NCBI GenBank assembly: GCA_948477625.1
Contig: CAOLNK010000004.1
Span: 1 to 64,000 of the forward strand
Direction: 5' to 3'
Length of the DNA: 64,000 nucleotides
Source: an uncultured Candidatus Saccharibacteria bacterium
GTDB taxonomy: Bacteria > Patescibacteriota > Saccharimonadia > Saccharimonadales > Saccharimonadaceae
In this document: one piece after another, positions 16,632-26,062 of the stretch
Layout: each line of letters opens with the position of its first letter
Numbering within the stretch: the stretch's first letter is position 1
Made by a program: the position numbers and the translations under genes
Notes under the pieces: model-generated
Database searches by the model: none
The model's input: the letters and a program-made list of their open reading frames with translations, nothing else
Told to the model about the DNA's origin: nothing

Positions 16632-18482
16632 ATGCAACGGTTTGAGTATGAGATATTTTTGGGTAGTAATCATATTTTGGCAGACGAGTGGCAAGATTTT
16701 CTCGTTGCGGTGCAGTGTTACCTTGGTGGGTTAAGTTCCTGGTCCATCCAGATAACCTTTGAGCACTATATGATACATTACTATCTCATTAGCCCACTCA
16801 AGTTGCCATCTAGTTTTCAGCTGGCTGGTTTTATGCTCAAACCGGCTCAAATTCCGCATTTTAGCACCAAGCGTACCGGTTGGCCGGTTATTCATCGGCT
16901 TGAGGATAATTGTGCCATTTTTGCTACTCATCTTCAGCGCAAACAGCTTCAGTTGCAGGCGCTAATTATTCACCTTAGCGGTTGGCGTCAGGGGATTATC
17001 GGCTATACGAGAGCTCTAGTGGCAAATCCTGCTGGCATTTTACAATCGCGACTTGTCATTGCGCCATCAGCCACTCTACTGAGTGTTGATTTTGAACGAA
17101 GCAAAAACTTCACCTACAAGAAAATTCCCAAATATCTCAATCTGGATAAAGTTGCTCCGCTTTTTTGCTCTCGCACAGCCGATAGTTTGCTAGAAGTCGA
17201 TACTTTTCCTTACGGCAACGCAGAAGCTTGTCTTCAACTGGAGCAATACGATTTTGCGCGCCACTCACTGATTTTAGGTGGTAGTGGCATGGGTAAGTCT
17301 AAGTTTATTGCTAGAATTATTCACCAGCTCTATCAAAAGCACCCTGAGGAATATCAGATCGTTGTCATCGACCCGCATGATGCGCTCAAAACCGACCTCG
17401 CCCATATTGCTAATCGTATAGTAGTGGATTTTGTTAGCCCGGATAGTAGCATTGATCTATTTGCTGCGCGTACACAAAATCTCAGTGCCAGTGTCGAGCT
17501 TACGATTGGTCTCTTTCAATCGCTGATTGCGGATAATTACAACAGCCGTCTCGAACGTGTGTTGCGGTATAGTATCTATCTACTTTCGGTAGCACAAAGT
17601 TTTACTTTTGCCACCTTGCGCCAACTTCTGACCGACCTAGAATATCGCCAGCAACTTTTAGCACAACATCGAACCGTTTTGCCCGAAAGCGTTGCGCAAT
17701 TTTTTCTCACTGATTTTCAAGAACTCAAAACCAAATCTTATAGCGAAGCAATTGCGCCTGTTATCGCTTTTATTGATGAGATGCAAATGGTGCCAACTTT
17801 CAATCAAACCTGTCAAACAGTTGGTTTAGAAGGCGCATTACAAGATACTTTTCTTACTATCTTTTCACTAAACCGTCTACAATTTGGTGATAAAGTTGTG
17901 CGAACCTTAGCGGGCCTACTAATGCAACAACTTTTTCTCCTAGCTCAAAGCCATACATCAGATAGACATCTTCTGATTATTATCGACGAGGTCGCTGTCG
18001 TGGAAAACCCAATTTTGCCACGTTTTCTTTCTGAACTGCGCAAATATGGCGTATCGGTTTTTCTAGCGGGGCAATATTTTGCGCAAATCAGTACTAATCT
18101 TCGTCATTCCATTTTCGCTAATACTTCCAATTATTATCTCTTTCGCGTTTCTCGTACAGATGCAAACTTGCTCACCGCAAATCTAGAAATCAAATTGGTC
18201 GGTAGTGATGCAATCGAAGACCAGGCTAAACTCTTGTCGGGGCTAAAAAGTAGAGAATGTCTAGCGCAAATTAGTTACGAAGGCAAGAATCTCCCGATTT
18301 TTAAGGCTCGCACTACAGACTGTATCATTGCTGATGTCGTCCCGGCCAAGCCAATCCCAAAGATTAGTACCAGTAGTGCCAGTATCACTACGGATGATTC
18401 TGATTTTGATTTCGCTTTTGACGACGCCGATATTGGCGATTTTATGCCTAGCATCAGTACTAGCCGCCAAATTATTAACTAA
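16632..18482 (+). CDS. VirB4/HerA-type (DUF87) conjugation-like ATPase
   Basis: A 616-residue P-loop ATPase: an N-terminal beta-rich domain (1-200), then Walker A GGSGMGKSK (about residue 218), VVIDPHDA, Walker B LLIIIDEVAVVENP and the arginine-finger region SELRKYGVSVFLAGQ. Such DUF87/TraC-like ATPases power DNA translocation or type IV secretion; in CPR genomes they are often found without a full T4SS, as here. The tail is Ser/Asp-rich and low complexity. Start 16632 has an extended -10 TGCGCTACGAT 6 nt upstream (leaderless). The Cys-rich protein gene follows after 9 bp. Confidence 0.8.
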   Translation: MQRFEYEIFLGSNHILADEWQDFLVAVQCYLGGLSSWSIQITFEHYMIHYYLISPLKLPSSFQLAGFMLKPAQIPHFSTKRTGWPVIHRLEDNCAIFATHLQRKQLQLQALIIHLSGWRQGIIGYTRALVANPAGILQSRLVIAPSATLLSVDFERSKNFTYKKIPKYLNLDKVAPLFCSRTADSLLEVDTFPYGNAEACLQLEQYDFARHSLILGGSGMGKSKFIARIIHQLYQKHPEEYQIVVIDPHDALKTDLAHIANRIVVDFVSPDSSIDLFAARTQNLSASVELTIGLFQSLIADNYNSRLERVLRYSIYLLSVAQSFTFATLRQLLTDLEYRQQLLAQHRTVLPESVAQFFLTDFQELKTKSYSEAIAPVIAFIDEMQMVPTFNQTCQTVGLEGALQDTFLTIFSLNRLQFGDKVVRTLAGLLMQQLFLLAQSHTSDRHLLIIIDEVAVVENPILPRFLSELRKYGVSVFLAGQYFAQISTNLRHSIFANTSNYYLFRVSRTDANLLTANLEIKLVGSDAIEDQAKLLSGLKSRECLAQISYEGKNLPIFKARTTDCIIADVVPAKPIPKISTSSASITTDDSDFDFAFDDADIGDFMPSISTSRQIIN

Positions 18483-18491
18483 GGAGAACTC

Positions 18492-19199
18492 ATGACAAAA
18501 GAAGAAACTCTTATTCTTGCTAATCAAATTTTCCAGGCAATTTTTACCCAAGATAATCCATACAATCTTGACGAACTTAAAGCTCAATTTGCCTCCGACA
18601 TTCTGCTCCCTACCGCCGTCAAAGATTCCACCACGGGTGAACTCACCTATTCCGCTATGCCTAACGCCAAGAGTTACATTACTGACGCCAATTCAGCCAA
18701 GCGCGACAGCACCACTGGATGGCTCCAGCCTCTGCGTCCGGTCAAAGGTATGAAAGACTTACTTCAAGCCTGGCAAGACATTAACTACATTACTACCGAG
18801 CGGGTTTATGATAGTGAGAATGTTTCTGCCAGCGATCCAATCTATAATTCGCAGAATGTTCATAATTCCACCAACTGTGGCGGGTGTAAGAATATCATTT
18901 TCTGTGACGGTACTTGCGATTCCGAATCTTGCATTGCCTGCCAGCGTAGCGCTGGGCTCAACTTTTGCCTGCGCGTGGACGACTCTAATACTTGTTCTAG
19001 TTCTTATCACGTAATTTGCTCCGCCAAAATTAGTAATTCGCTTTTTATCCAGGATGCTAGCAATCTACACGAATGCATCTTCTGTAGTCATCTTTCCGAC
19101 CAAAAGTACTGTATTTCCAACATGCAATTTGACGAAAAAACTTATTTCCAACTCAAGCCTAAAGTTATCCAGTGGATTTTGCGTCAAAAGACACTATAA
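18492..19199 (+). CDS. Cys-rich predicted beta-helix protein
   Basis: A 235-residue protein beginning MTKEETLIL with AAGGAG upstream. Residues about 95-215 repeat a roughly 20-residue period of S/N-rich strands and hold about 14 cysteines, many as CxxC pairs (NCGGCKNIIFC, SCIACQ, ECIFCS). The period suggests a right-handed parallel beta-helix with stacked cysteines, possibly binding metal. There is no signal peptide. It lies 9 bp after the DUF87 ATPase, so they likely work together. No family name is recognised. Confidence 0.65.
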   Translation: MTKEETLILANQIFQAIFTQDNPYNLDELKAQFASDILLPTAVKDSTTGELTYSAMPNAKSYITDANSAKRDSTTGWLQPLRPVKGMKDLLQAWQDINYITTERVYDSENVSASDPIYNSQNVHNSTNCGGCKNIIFCDGTCDSESCIACQRSAGLNFCLRVDDSNTCSSSYHVICSAKISNSLFIQDASNLHECIFCSHLSDQKYCISNMQFDEKTYFQLKPKVIQWILRQKTL

Positions 19200-19207
19200 T
19201 ATATAGT

Positions 19208-19429
19208 ATGATTTATTCCGTCACTGTCAAACCCGGTTCCAAGAAAGGCCCGTTGATTTTACAATATGACAACCAGCTCACAGTTTACCTTCGCGAGAAA
19301 CCGATTGACGGCGAAGCGAATCTTGCTCTCATCAAGCAACTGAGTAAGTATTTCGGTGTAGCAAAATCTTGCATCGTCATCAAAGCGGGCGCAAGTAGTC
19401 GACAAAAGTTGATTGAAGTAGTACAATAA
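19208..19429 (+). CDS. DUF167/YggU family protein
   Basis: A 73-residue protein with the YggU layout: VTVKPGSKKG, the loop LREKPIDGEANLALIKQLS and the C-terminal IKAGASSRQKLIEV. The family is conserved but uncharacterised. TATAAT at 19195-19200 overlaps the end of the upstream gene and lies 7 nt before ATG 19208, so it has its own leaderless promoter. Confidence 0.88.
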   Translation: MIYSVTVKPGSKKGPLILQYDNQLTVYLREKPIDGEANLALIKQLSKYFGVAKSCIVIKAGASSRQKLIEVVQ

Positions 19430-19467
19430 GGTTAACTGGTAAAAATAGTCATAGAGAGGTGAAAAAT

Positions 19468-19929
19468 ATGGCAGAAATTCTAAGCATTAACGGCGCAGAA
19501 GTCAAAATCGGTGAGGACGACGGCAAAGTGGTAACTACCCCAATTGCATCTCTGCAATTCGCCAACCCGAAAGTTGGCGACAAAGTCGACGTCTATCGTG
19601 ACGGCAAAAACTTTATCGTCAAGCGTTCTAGTGGGTCGTCTTGCAGCAGCTCAGACGGTGAACGTTCCATCAATAAGCACGTTTTTGTCTGGATCGGCGC
19701 TTTTATGTTTGGTGGCATTGGTGTAGACCGTTTTATGCGTGGTCAAGTTGGATTAGGTGTACTTAAACTCTTACTCTGTAGCATCGGCTGGGTTACGATT
19801 GTTGGCGGTTTTATCGGTTGGATTTGGACTTTGATTGACTGGATTATTGCTATTGTTAAGGTTTACGGTGGTGCCTACAGCGATACTGAAAACATCACCT
19901 TCGATGAAAACGGCAATTACGCCAACTAA
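19468..19929 (+). CDS. TM2-domain membrane protein
   Basis: A 153-residue protein. The N-terminal 60 residues form a small beta-rich cytoplasmic domain (VGDKVDVYRDG). The C-terminal part is a TM2 domain: two hydrophobic helices joined by the FGGIGVDRFMRGQ turn with a conserved Gly/Asp pattern. AGAGAGGTG lies before ATG 19468. TM2 proteins are widespread but without a defined bacterial function. Confidence 0.8.
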   Translation: MAEILSINGAEVKIGEDDGKVVTTPIASLQFANPKVGDKVDVYRDGKNFIVKRSSGSSCSSSDGERSINKHVFVWIGAFMFGGIGVDRFMRGQVGLGVLKLLLCSIGWVTIVGGFIGWIWTLIDWIIAIVKVYGGAYSDTENITFDENGNYAN

Positions 19930-19947
19930 TTTCTTGAGGTACAATCT

Positions 19948-20385
19948 ATGGAGGTAGAATTTCGGATTGCCAAACGTGGCGACTTAGAAGACATCATTCA
20001 TCTCACCAACGAATGTTTTGGTGAACAAACTCCCTTAGCCTATGCCGAGAAAGTTTGGAAGAAATACGAGCATGACCCAAATCAGATTTATCTCAACGGT
20101 TATCTAAATGGGCAGCTGGTGGCGCACACCAAAATCACAGTGATACCAACAATTTATGAGGATATGAATACTTACGCCATCCTCAACCATGTCTGCGTAA
20201 AGCCAAACATGCGGCGACATCACCTAGGCACAAAGTTGCTCGATGAGACTTTTCGCATTTGTAAGAAATGTGGCGTCAAGACGGTAGAGCTCTGGTCCAA
20301 GAACTTCCGCGAAGCGGCACACGCACTGTATAAGAAATATGGCTTCGAGGTAGTCGACGCGAAGTTCTTCTCAAGAGATATCTAA
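19948..20385 (+). CDS. GNAT-family N-acetyltransferase
   Basis: A 145-residue single GNAT domain. The acetyl-CoA loop is visible as VKPNMRRHHLGTKLLDE (R/Q-x-x-G/A type), with the later AHALYKKYGFEVVDAKF motif. It would transfer an acetyl group to a small molecule or protein amine; the substrate is unknown. It follows the TM2 gene by 18 bp with GAGGT upstream. Confidence 0.88.
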   Translation: MEVEFRIAKRGDLEDIIHLTNECFGEQTPLAYAEKVWKKYEHDPNQIYLNGYLNGQLVAHTKITVIPTIYEDMNTYAILNHVCVKPNMRRHHLGTKLLDETFRICKKCGVKTVELWSKNFREAAHALYKKYGFEVVDAKFFSRDI

Positions 20386-20413
20386 GGCTAAGAAAGGTAA
20401 AAAGGGAGGCACG

Positions 20414-21595
20414 ATGAAAATTCATAGTATCTACATCGGCGGGTGGTTCCAACGCACTATGTTGCAACTTTCCGAGGTGTACGACTTTCTCCGTAACGCG
20501 GAATCACAACTCAAACTCAACAAAAAGAAACTTGCAGAATTGCGCAAAAATCTGAACATGGGTAGCGTCGAGTATGGCGTTGCTGGTGAAGAGTTTGTTA
20601 TGTTTACTACTGCTGAACGCTTACGAGTTAAGATTTTTGAAGATGGCTTGATTGTAATTGGCAGTGAGAACGTTAGTGAAGACACTCTCTTTGCTGACAT
20701 AGAGCAACTCAAAGATTATTATGAGCAAAAGCTTTCTCCAGCTATAAATTACATCTTTAGCCTTGGTGCACCAGTTCCCAAAGAACTTGCTCATATCGAA
20801 AACATCTATCCATACTTTGTGGTTTGTGACAACGCTACGCGTGAAGATATTGCTGAGCTTCTTTCCAAAACTGAGCGCCAAAAATATTTTGAGTTTGATA
20901 ACAAAAGCTATAGTGTTTTGCGTGGCGACAAATATTATTTTATTAACAACAAACGTACCAGTCAGCCAAAGATTGAGCGTTACGTCGAAGAGCAGATTTT
21001 TATTCGAGAGTTCAAAGGTCAGCTACATCGCTATCTCAACCTGCACCGTATTATTTGGGAAAAAATTGACCAAGTCAAAGATCGCGCCAAAGTGCGTGGT
21101 AGTGATGTTGTTAAATTTTCTACCAAGCTCGAATCTTATGCCAAGACCATTACTTTGATTGATGGACGCATTCGCCAGATGTCCACTTATATTTCCACTC
21201 GTGAGCGCATCGCTAAACAAGACAAAGAACTTGAGGAGTTTCTTGCAATTTCCGGTTTTAGATACGAAACCTTGCGCAATACCTTGGAGTATATCAAAGA
21301 CTTGTGGGATATGACCAAGAACTATGTCCAGTCGGCACAGAAACTGTTTGATGGCATCAAACAAGACGTGACATCGAGCTCGATTAACAGTTTAACTATC
21401 GTTACCTCGATGTCGGCCGGCGCTGCTATCCTCGATTTGTTTACCGAATCCGAGCCTAGCTTCACCACCTTTGGCTTTGTCTATTTCTTTATTTTGGCCA
21501 TCGTTGGCTGGGCTGCTACTAAGATATTGAGCCGTGTCGCCGAGCGTCGCAAGTACGAAATTTCTGATGTCGACATAGATACTAATATTAAATAA
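20414..21595 (+). CDS. Hypothetical protein with two C-terminal membrane helices
   Basis: A 393-residue protein with GGGAGG before the ATG. Residues 10-60 and about 200-310 are charged and helical (coiled-coil-like). The C-terminal part has two hydrophobic segments, about 318-338 and 350-372. This resembles a cytoplasmic sensor or tether anchored at its C-terminus. The family is not recognised. It ends 14 bp before the bactofilin-like gene. Confidence 0.6.
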   Translation: MKIHSIYIGGWFQRTMLQLSEVYDFLRNAESQLKLNKKKLAELRKNLNMGSVEYGVAGEEFVMFTTAERLRVKIFEDGLIVIGSENVSEDTLFADIEQLKDYYEQKLSPAINYIFSLGAPVPKELAHIENIYPYFVVCDNATREDIAELLSKTERQKYFEFDNKSYSVLRGDKYYFINNKRTSQPKIERYVEEQIFIREFKGQLHRYLNLHRIIWEKIDQVKDRAKVRGSDVVKFSTKLESYAKTITLIDGRIRQMSTYISTRERIAKQDKELEEFLAISGFRYETLRNTLEYIKDLWDMTKNYVQSAQKLFDGIKQDVTSSSINSLTIVTSMSAGAAILDLFTESEPSFTTFGFVYFFILAIVGWAATKILSRVAERRKYEISDVDIDTNIK

Positions 21596-21609
21596 TTATA
21601 AGGAGGAAG

Positions 21610-22848
21610 ATGAAAAAGCTATTTATTAGTTTACTCTGTGGAGCGCTATCTATTGGTGTCATTGGTACATTGAGCAGCCCAGCTTTGGCGCTTGATATTG
21701 ATGTTAACTGTGACGGGTTGACTGAAGAGGAGTGTTCTAAGACAATCAAAGAACTTAACGAAAAATGGGAAAAGGGCGAACTTGGTAGTACAGCATCCGA
21801 AGGTTCCACCAATGAGATGACCAAGACTGAAATTGCTCCCACTTTCTCCACGGAACTCAACGAAAACGAACATTCGGTTACTTTCAAGTTGGGTCACAAC
21901 CTAATCCTGACTGGTAATAATTTAATCAGTGAAGTTAGCAATAAGTCTGGCTTTATGCTTGCCGCTGGCAATAACCTTTCTCTTCGCACAAATGTCGAAT
22001 ACGGCATCCTGCTAGGAAACACCATCAATTTTGCTGGTGAGACGGTGCGTGACCTCTATATTGCTGGCAACACTGTTACCTTGACCCACGACGCTAAGAT
22101 TGGTCGCGATGTTTTTGCAGCAACGAACACATTAACTATTGACACCGACATCGCTGGCGACTTGGCCGTGACCGCCGACACCGTCGTGCTTAAAGATATC
22201 AAAATCGCTGGCAACCTTAACCTCAGCGTTGCCCATCTCGAAATCGTGGGCAAAGTGGAGGTTGCTGGCGCGTTTGTCTATAATGACAATGCCGATGTTT
22301 CTGGTCTTGAGAAGATTAAGGCTAGTAGCACCGAAGCCTATCATGTTGAAGAAATTGACCAAGCTGCACTGATGGTGGCTCGTATCTATGGTAGGATTAT
22401 GAGTCTTGCGGCACTCTTCTTAATTATGGCGCTAATCTGTGCCTTCTATCCACGTTTGCATGAAAAGCTTGAAACTGAAGCTACGGTTGGGCGCTTCGGC
22501 ACTAACCTTGCAATTGGCCTTGGTCTTCTAATCGCTGTGCCAATTGTTGCAATTTTCGCCTTCTTCACGTTGGTAGCTGCCCCGCTAGGAATTATTGCGC
22601 TCGCTGTCTATTTGATTGCGATATACCTAGCACAAGGCTTTGCGGGTGCTTGGCTTGGGCATGTAATTATCGAAAAGCTTTGCAAAGGTAAGGGTAATAT
22701 CTTCGTCGAAACCTTGCTCGGTCTTTTCATCCTCTATGTCTGTAGCCTAATCCCGTATCTTGGCATTATTACCGGGTTCCTTGGGCTCCTGCTGGGCCTT
22801 GGTCTTATTATGAGTTGCATTAAACCTGTCAAGAAAGTTAAGAAATAA
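21610..22848 (+). CDS. Secreted bactofilin-like beta-helix/membrane protein
   Basis: A 412-residue envelope protein. The signal peptide ends at SPALA (about residue 28). Residues 85-235 repeat short GN-rich strands (LILTGNNL, MLAAGNNLSL, LYIAGNTVTL) as in polymer-forming bactofilin-like beta-helices. From about 255, four or five hydrophobic helices follow, with a basic tail KPVKKVKK. This layout is common in CPR genomes, perhaps a scaffold at the cell surface. GGAGG precedes the ATG. ung starts 2 bp after its stop. Confidence 0.75.
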   Translation: MKKLFISLLCGALSIGVIGTLSSPALALDIDVNCDGLTEEECSKTIKELNEKWEKGELGSTASEGSTNEMTKTEIAPTFSTELNENEHSVTFKLGHNLILTGNNLISEVSNKSGFMLAAGNNLSLRTNVEYGILLGNTINFAGETVRDLYIAGNTVTLTHDAKIGRDVFAATNTLTIDTDIAGDLAVTADTVVLKDIKIAGNLNLSVAHLEIVGKVEVAGAFVYNDNADVSGLEKIKASSTEAYHVEEIDQAALMVARIYGRIMSLAALFLIMALICAFYPRLHEKLETEATVGRFGTNLAIGLGLLIAVPIVAIFAFFTLVAAPLGIIALAVYLIAIYLAQGFAGAWLGHVIIEKLCKGKGNIFVETLLGLFILYVCSLIPYLGIITGFLGLLLGLGLIMSCIKPVKKVKK

Positions 22849-22849
22849 T

Positions 22850-23497
22850 ATGCACGAGAGCTGGAAACCATTCCTCGAAGCCGAATTTGCTAAACCTTAC
22901 TTTGTCGAGCTCAGCAAGTTCTTGCACTCGGCCTACGAGACTAGTAGGGTATTTCCGGCTAAGCCTCAGGTCTTCCGCGCGTTTACCACTGACCTCAATC
23001 AGGTCAAGGTGGTGATTCTCGGGCAAGACCCATATCACACGCCTGGTGCAGCACATGGTTTGGCTTTTTCAGTGCCAAATTCTCAGCCCATACCGCCATC
23101 TTTGGTGAATATCTACAAAGAGATTGATGCTGAGTACGGTAAGCACGCCAATCCTACGGGTAATCTGGCCGCTTGGCAGCAACAAGGCGTATTATTACTG
23201 AATAACGTCCTTACAGTGGAAGCACATAAGGCTGGTTCGCACCGCGGTAAGGGTTGGGAGATTTTTACTGAAGCCACCGTGCACTATCTCAACGAAAAGT
23301 GTGATCATTTGGTGTTTATCTTGTGGGGTCGTGATGCTCGTAGCAAGAAACCTCTGATTGATACTAGTAAGCATTTGGTGCTTGAATCCGCCCATCCCTC
23401 GCCACTGTCGGCTCATAGTGGGTTCTTTGGCAATGGCCACTTCAAGCAAGCCAACGAATTCTTGACCAGTCACGGCTTGGATGAAATTATTTGGTGA
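22850..23497 (+). CDS. ung: Uracil-DNA glycosylase, family 1
   Basis: The 215-residue enzyme removes uracil from DNA. The water-activating motif GQDPYH (about residue 60), the uracil-binding loop VLLLNNVLTV and the minor-groove loop HPSPLSAH are all intact. Its length is normal for family 1. It starts 2 bp after the envelope-protein gene and ends with TGA, showing UGA is a stop in this organism. A cassette remnant follows 16 bp after the stop. Confidence 0.96.
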   Translation: MHESWKPFLEAEFAKPYFVELSKFLHSAYETSRVFPAKPQVFRAFTTDLNQVKVVILGQDPYHTPGAAHGLAFSVPNSQPIPPSLVNIYKEIDAEYGKHANPTGNLAAWQQQGVLLLNNVLTVEAHKAGSHRGKGWEIFTEATVHYLNEKCDHLVFILWGRDARSKKPLIDTSKHLVLESAHPSPLSAHSGFFGNGHFKQANEFLTSHGLDEIIW

Positions 23498-23513
23498 CGC
23501 CACAAAGCCATCT

Positions 23514-23550
23514 CTCCTCCGCTGCCTTAGTACTGTATTGGTCATGTAGA
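23514..23550 (+). repeat. Cassette remnant (3' border only)
   Basis: Only the last 37 bp of a cassette is present: CTCCGCTGCCTTAGTACTGT, then ATTGGTCATGTAGA (consensus ATTAGACATGTAGA). No VRSG border or WWSS region lies upstream, because the ung stop is 16 bp away. It shows that cassettes are lost or truncated while the 3' border stays, or that the border alone can move. Confidence 0.85.
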
Positions 23551-23733
23551 GGGCAAAACCACAAAACACTATGTCTATGCTAACTTTCAAATCACTTTTG
23601 CTTGCCATAGATGACCATTTCATGCTATAATTTCCGCAAAATTTGCATTTTAACATGCTAGTGATTGTAAAATTCGAAAATTTTTTGTTATACTCGCGCC
23701 AATATTAAAATTATTATCCCGAATTGGAGGAAA

Positions 23734-25782
23734 ATGCAGAAGTTTTTACGAATTTTATCAACAGTAATCGTTATTGTGGCAAGTTGTACGTCTAATTTCT
23801 CAGCTTATGCGAACGTTGGCGCTGATTGCGACGACGTGCAATTTATTTTCGCGCGTGGCTCAGGTGAAAACCTTAGCGATGCTAGCTACCTCAGCTGGCA
23901 GACCGCTATTGAAGAACGCCTACAATCTAGTAATCTCAGATATAGTTTTTATGAACTCGGTAGCGCTTCGCAAGATGGCGCACAATACCCTGCGGTGGCC
24001 GTGGCCGGTTCGCTGGGTGGGTTTGGTAACTTGCTTGGTGCCTTCATTAGCGCTGGGCGGAGTTTTGAGTTTGGTAAGTCGGTCTTATCCGGACGCAACG
24101 AGCTCAAATCATACCTTAAGCAAGTTTCAAGCGCCTGCCCACGGACCAAATTTGTCCTCGGTGGGTATTCGCAGGGCGCCATGGTGCTATCCGGTATCCT
24201 TGACGAAATCAACGCTAGCAGAATTATCTACGTCGCCACTTTTGGCGACCCCAAGCTCTACCTTCCCGAGGGAGCAGGTAAGCGCCCTGACGCCTGTCGT
24301 GGCAAGAACCTCTCCAATTATCGCACTTATGTCACTGACTGCCACGCCTACGAAGGTGTCCTTGGTAGTTATCGCCCTTATCAGCCAACAGACTACTTCG
24401 ATAAACTCGGCACTTGGTGTAACGGCCAGGATATGATGTGCAGTTCTGGCCTTAGTATTGCCGACCACACTTCCTACTCTGACCTTGGTCTTTATCGCAA
24501 TGCAGCCAGTGCTATCACTAGTAAATTGCGCCAGGCTTTCCCACAGGCCTTCACAAATGTTCCTGTTGAAGAGTCTGAATTTGCTGCACACGATTTGGTA
24601 ATTTTACTCCACGGTGGTGGCGACATGGATGGCCTTACTCTCGCGCAATACAAACTGGCCGCCGGGCGTCTTGCCAATCAAATTTATAGCCTAGGCGGGC
24701 GCGTAGCGCTTTATGTTTACGGTGACAATAACAAGTGGAATCCACGTCAACTCTGCGATTTCTCCTGTTCGGCTGACGAGTTCAATAAACAGCTCGCGCA
24801 AATTACGCACCGGATTTCAGCTGTTGATTATTACAACTCAGCCCTCTCTAGCCTGCATCAAGCCATGTCAGAGCTCAACTGGCAAATTGGCGCCACCAAA
24901 TCAGCCGTCTTGCTTACTAACCAGCCCTATTCTCGAGTTGATTATAACGGGCGCACTGTGGCCGAAGTGGCTGAGCTCAGTCTTAGCATTGACCCAGTAA
25001 ACATTTACACCTTCACGCAAACTAATAACCTTGACGCCGTACAGCCACTTTCAGTAGCCACTAATGGTAAGGTCTACGACATTGAAAAATATCCAACCGC
25101 TATTACTGAAATCTCTGGTCGCCCCATGGCTACTCTCACCCTAGAAAATTACGAAGGAATCGTGGGCGAAGAGTTTACTTTTGACGCTAGCAATAATATT
25201 AGCACCGGAGTGCGCTACGACTGGGATTTGGATGCTGATGGGGTTTTCGAACTTCAAACTTCTACACCCGTAGTGCAAAAAATCTATCAGGCTCCACTTT
25301 CCGGATATATCCAGGTGCGCGTGATCGACCAAAACAATTATAGCAGTACCATGTCAGCTCGGCTCAAAGTTACAGCCGCTTCTGCTTCCGTCTCTGCGAC
25401 TATCAATAATATTCGAGTCACAGCGCTTAGTAATACAGAGTATCGCCTTGATTTTGCTACCGATGCCGAACGAGTTCTGGTGGCAATTGGTGATCTACCG
25501 GTCGGCCAACTGTTATCTAGCCGGCAGTCCATCACTATTAACGACGTCACGACTCGTACCACAGTTCGGCTAATTCCATATAACTCCATTACTGGTCGTG
25601 GTGAAGCTGTTACTGTCGAAATTGGTCCTTATCCAATCACAACTCCCGAAGAAAACTTCCAAACTCCCAGTTCAGCAGCATCCACACCTCCTCAGACCAC
25701 ACAGACACTTATCAAAAAACCTGCCGATTCGACAGCAGTTTTCGTCCCTAAAGCCCCTAATACTGGCGTCAGTCCACATTAA
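23734..25782 (+). CDS. Secreted cutinase-family protein with PKD-like domain
   Basis: A 682-residue secreted protein. A signal peptide ends near FSAYA (about residue 26). Residues about 30-240 are a cutinase/serine-esterase domain with RGSGE and the nucleophile motif GGYSQGAM; the Asp-His partners fit CHAYEG and ADHTSYSD regions. Residues about 285-450 resemble a degenerate VWA-type Rossmann domain (LVILLHGGGD). About 460-545 is PKD-like (YDWDLDADGVFE). A Ser/Thr/Pro-rich end finishes with KAPNTGVSPH, like a sorting motif but with no membrane helix after it. GGAGG precedes the ATG. Such esterases could attack host cell-envelope lipids. Confidence 0.8.
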   Translation: MQKFLRILSTVIVIVASCTSNFSAYANVGADCDDVQFIFARGSGENLSDASYLSWQTAIEERLQSSNLRYSFYELGSASQDGAQYPAVAVAGSLGGFGNLLGAFISAGRSFEFGKSVLSGRNELKSYLKQVSSACPRTKFVLGGYSQGAMVLSGILDEINASRIIYVATFGDPKLYLPEGAGKRPDACRGKNLSNYRTYVTDCHAYEGVLGSYRPYQPTDYFDKLGTWCNGQDMMCSSGLSIADHTSYSDLGLYRNAASAITSKLRQAFPQAFTNVPVEESEFAAHDLVILLHGGGDMDGLTLAQYKLAAGRLANQIYSLGGRVALYVYGDNNKWNPRQLCDFSCSADEFNKQLAQITHRISAVDYYNSALSSLHQAMSELNWQIGATKSAVLLTNQPYSRVDYNGRTVAEVAELSLSIDPVNIYTFTQTNNLDAVQPLSVATNGKVYDIEKYPTAITEISGRPMATLTLENYEGIVGEEFTFDASNNISTGVRYDWDLDADGVFELQTSTPVVQKIYQAPLSGYIQVRVIDQNNYSSTMSARLKVTAASASVSATINNIRVTALSNTEYRLDFATDAERVLVAIGDLPVGQLLSSRQSITINDVTTRTTVRLIPYNSITGRGEAVTVEIGPYPITTPEENFQTPSSAASTPPQTTQTLIKKPADSTAVFVPKAPNTGVSPH

Positions 25783-25968
25783 TCATCTATGTGAGCTCAA
25801 GTGCCAATGGTCACCATATTCACACTTATACACCCCCAATTTTGGTGCGCCATAATCATGCTCAGCCACCAAAGCTGCTGCCTCCGCTTCCTCGCGCGTG
25901 GCATAGCAAATCTTTTGTTGCTCACCTACCCAGCATTTGGGCGGATTGACCGCAGAAAACGTCCTCAT
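25783..25968 (-). CDS. Small Cys/His protein
   Basis: A 61-residue protein from ATG 25968, MRTFSAVNPPKC. A Cys-rich start and the end YKCEYGDHWHLSSH suggest a degenerate zinc-binding knuckle. It has a perfect promoter (25975-26003) whose TATAAT lies 6 nt before the ATG, so a leaderless mRNA. Its stop abuts the convergent cutinase gene. It is likely real despite its size. Confidence 0.7.
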   Translation of the reverse strand: MRTFSAVNPPKCWVGEQQKICYATREEAEAAALVAEHDYGAPKLGVYKCEYGDHWHLSSHR

Positions 25969-25974
25969 CTCTCC

Positions 25975-26003
25975 ATTATAGCACACATTATACAAAAAGT
26001 CAA
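25975..26003 (-). promoter_or_regulatory. Promoter of the small Cys/His gene
   Basis: On the minus strand TTGACT, a 17-bp spacer ending TGTGC, then TATAAT at 25980-25975. It ends 6 nt before ATG 25968. Confidence 0.85.
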
Positions 26004-26062
26004 GCATTTTCGAGTAGAATAATTTGTGTTATACTAAACATAAGTGTTAATTAGGTGGGAAG

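Noticed and set aside
23495..23497. UGA recoded as glycine (SR1/Gracilibacteria code)
   Set aside because: ung ends naturally at TGA and conserved genes contain no in-frame TGA at glycine positions.
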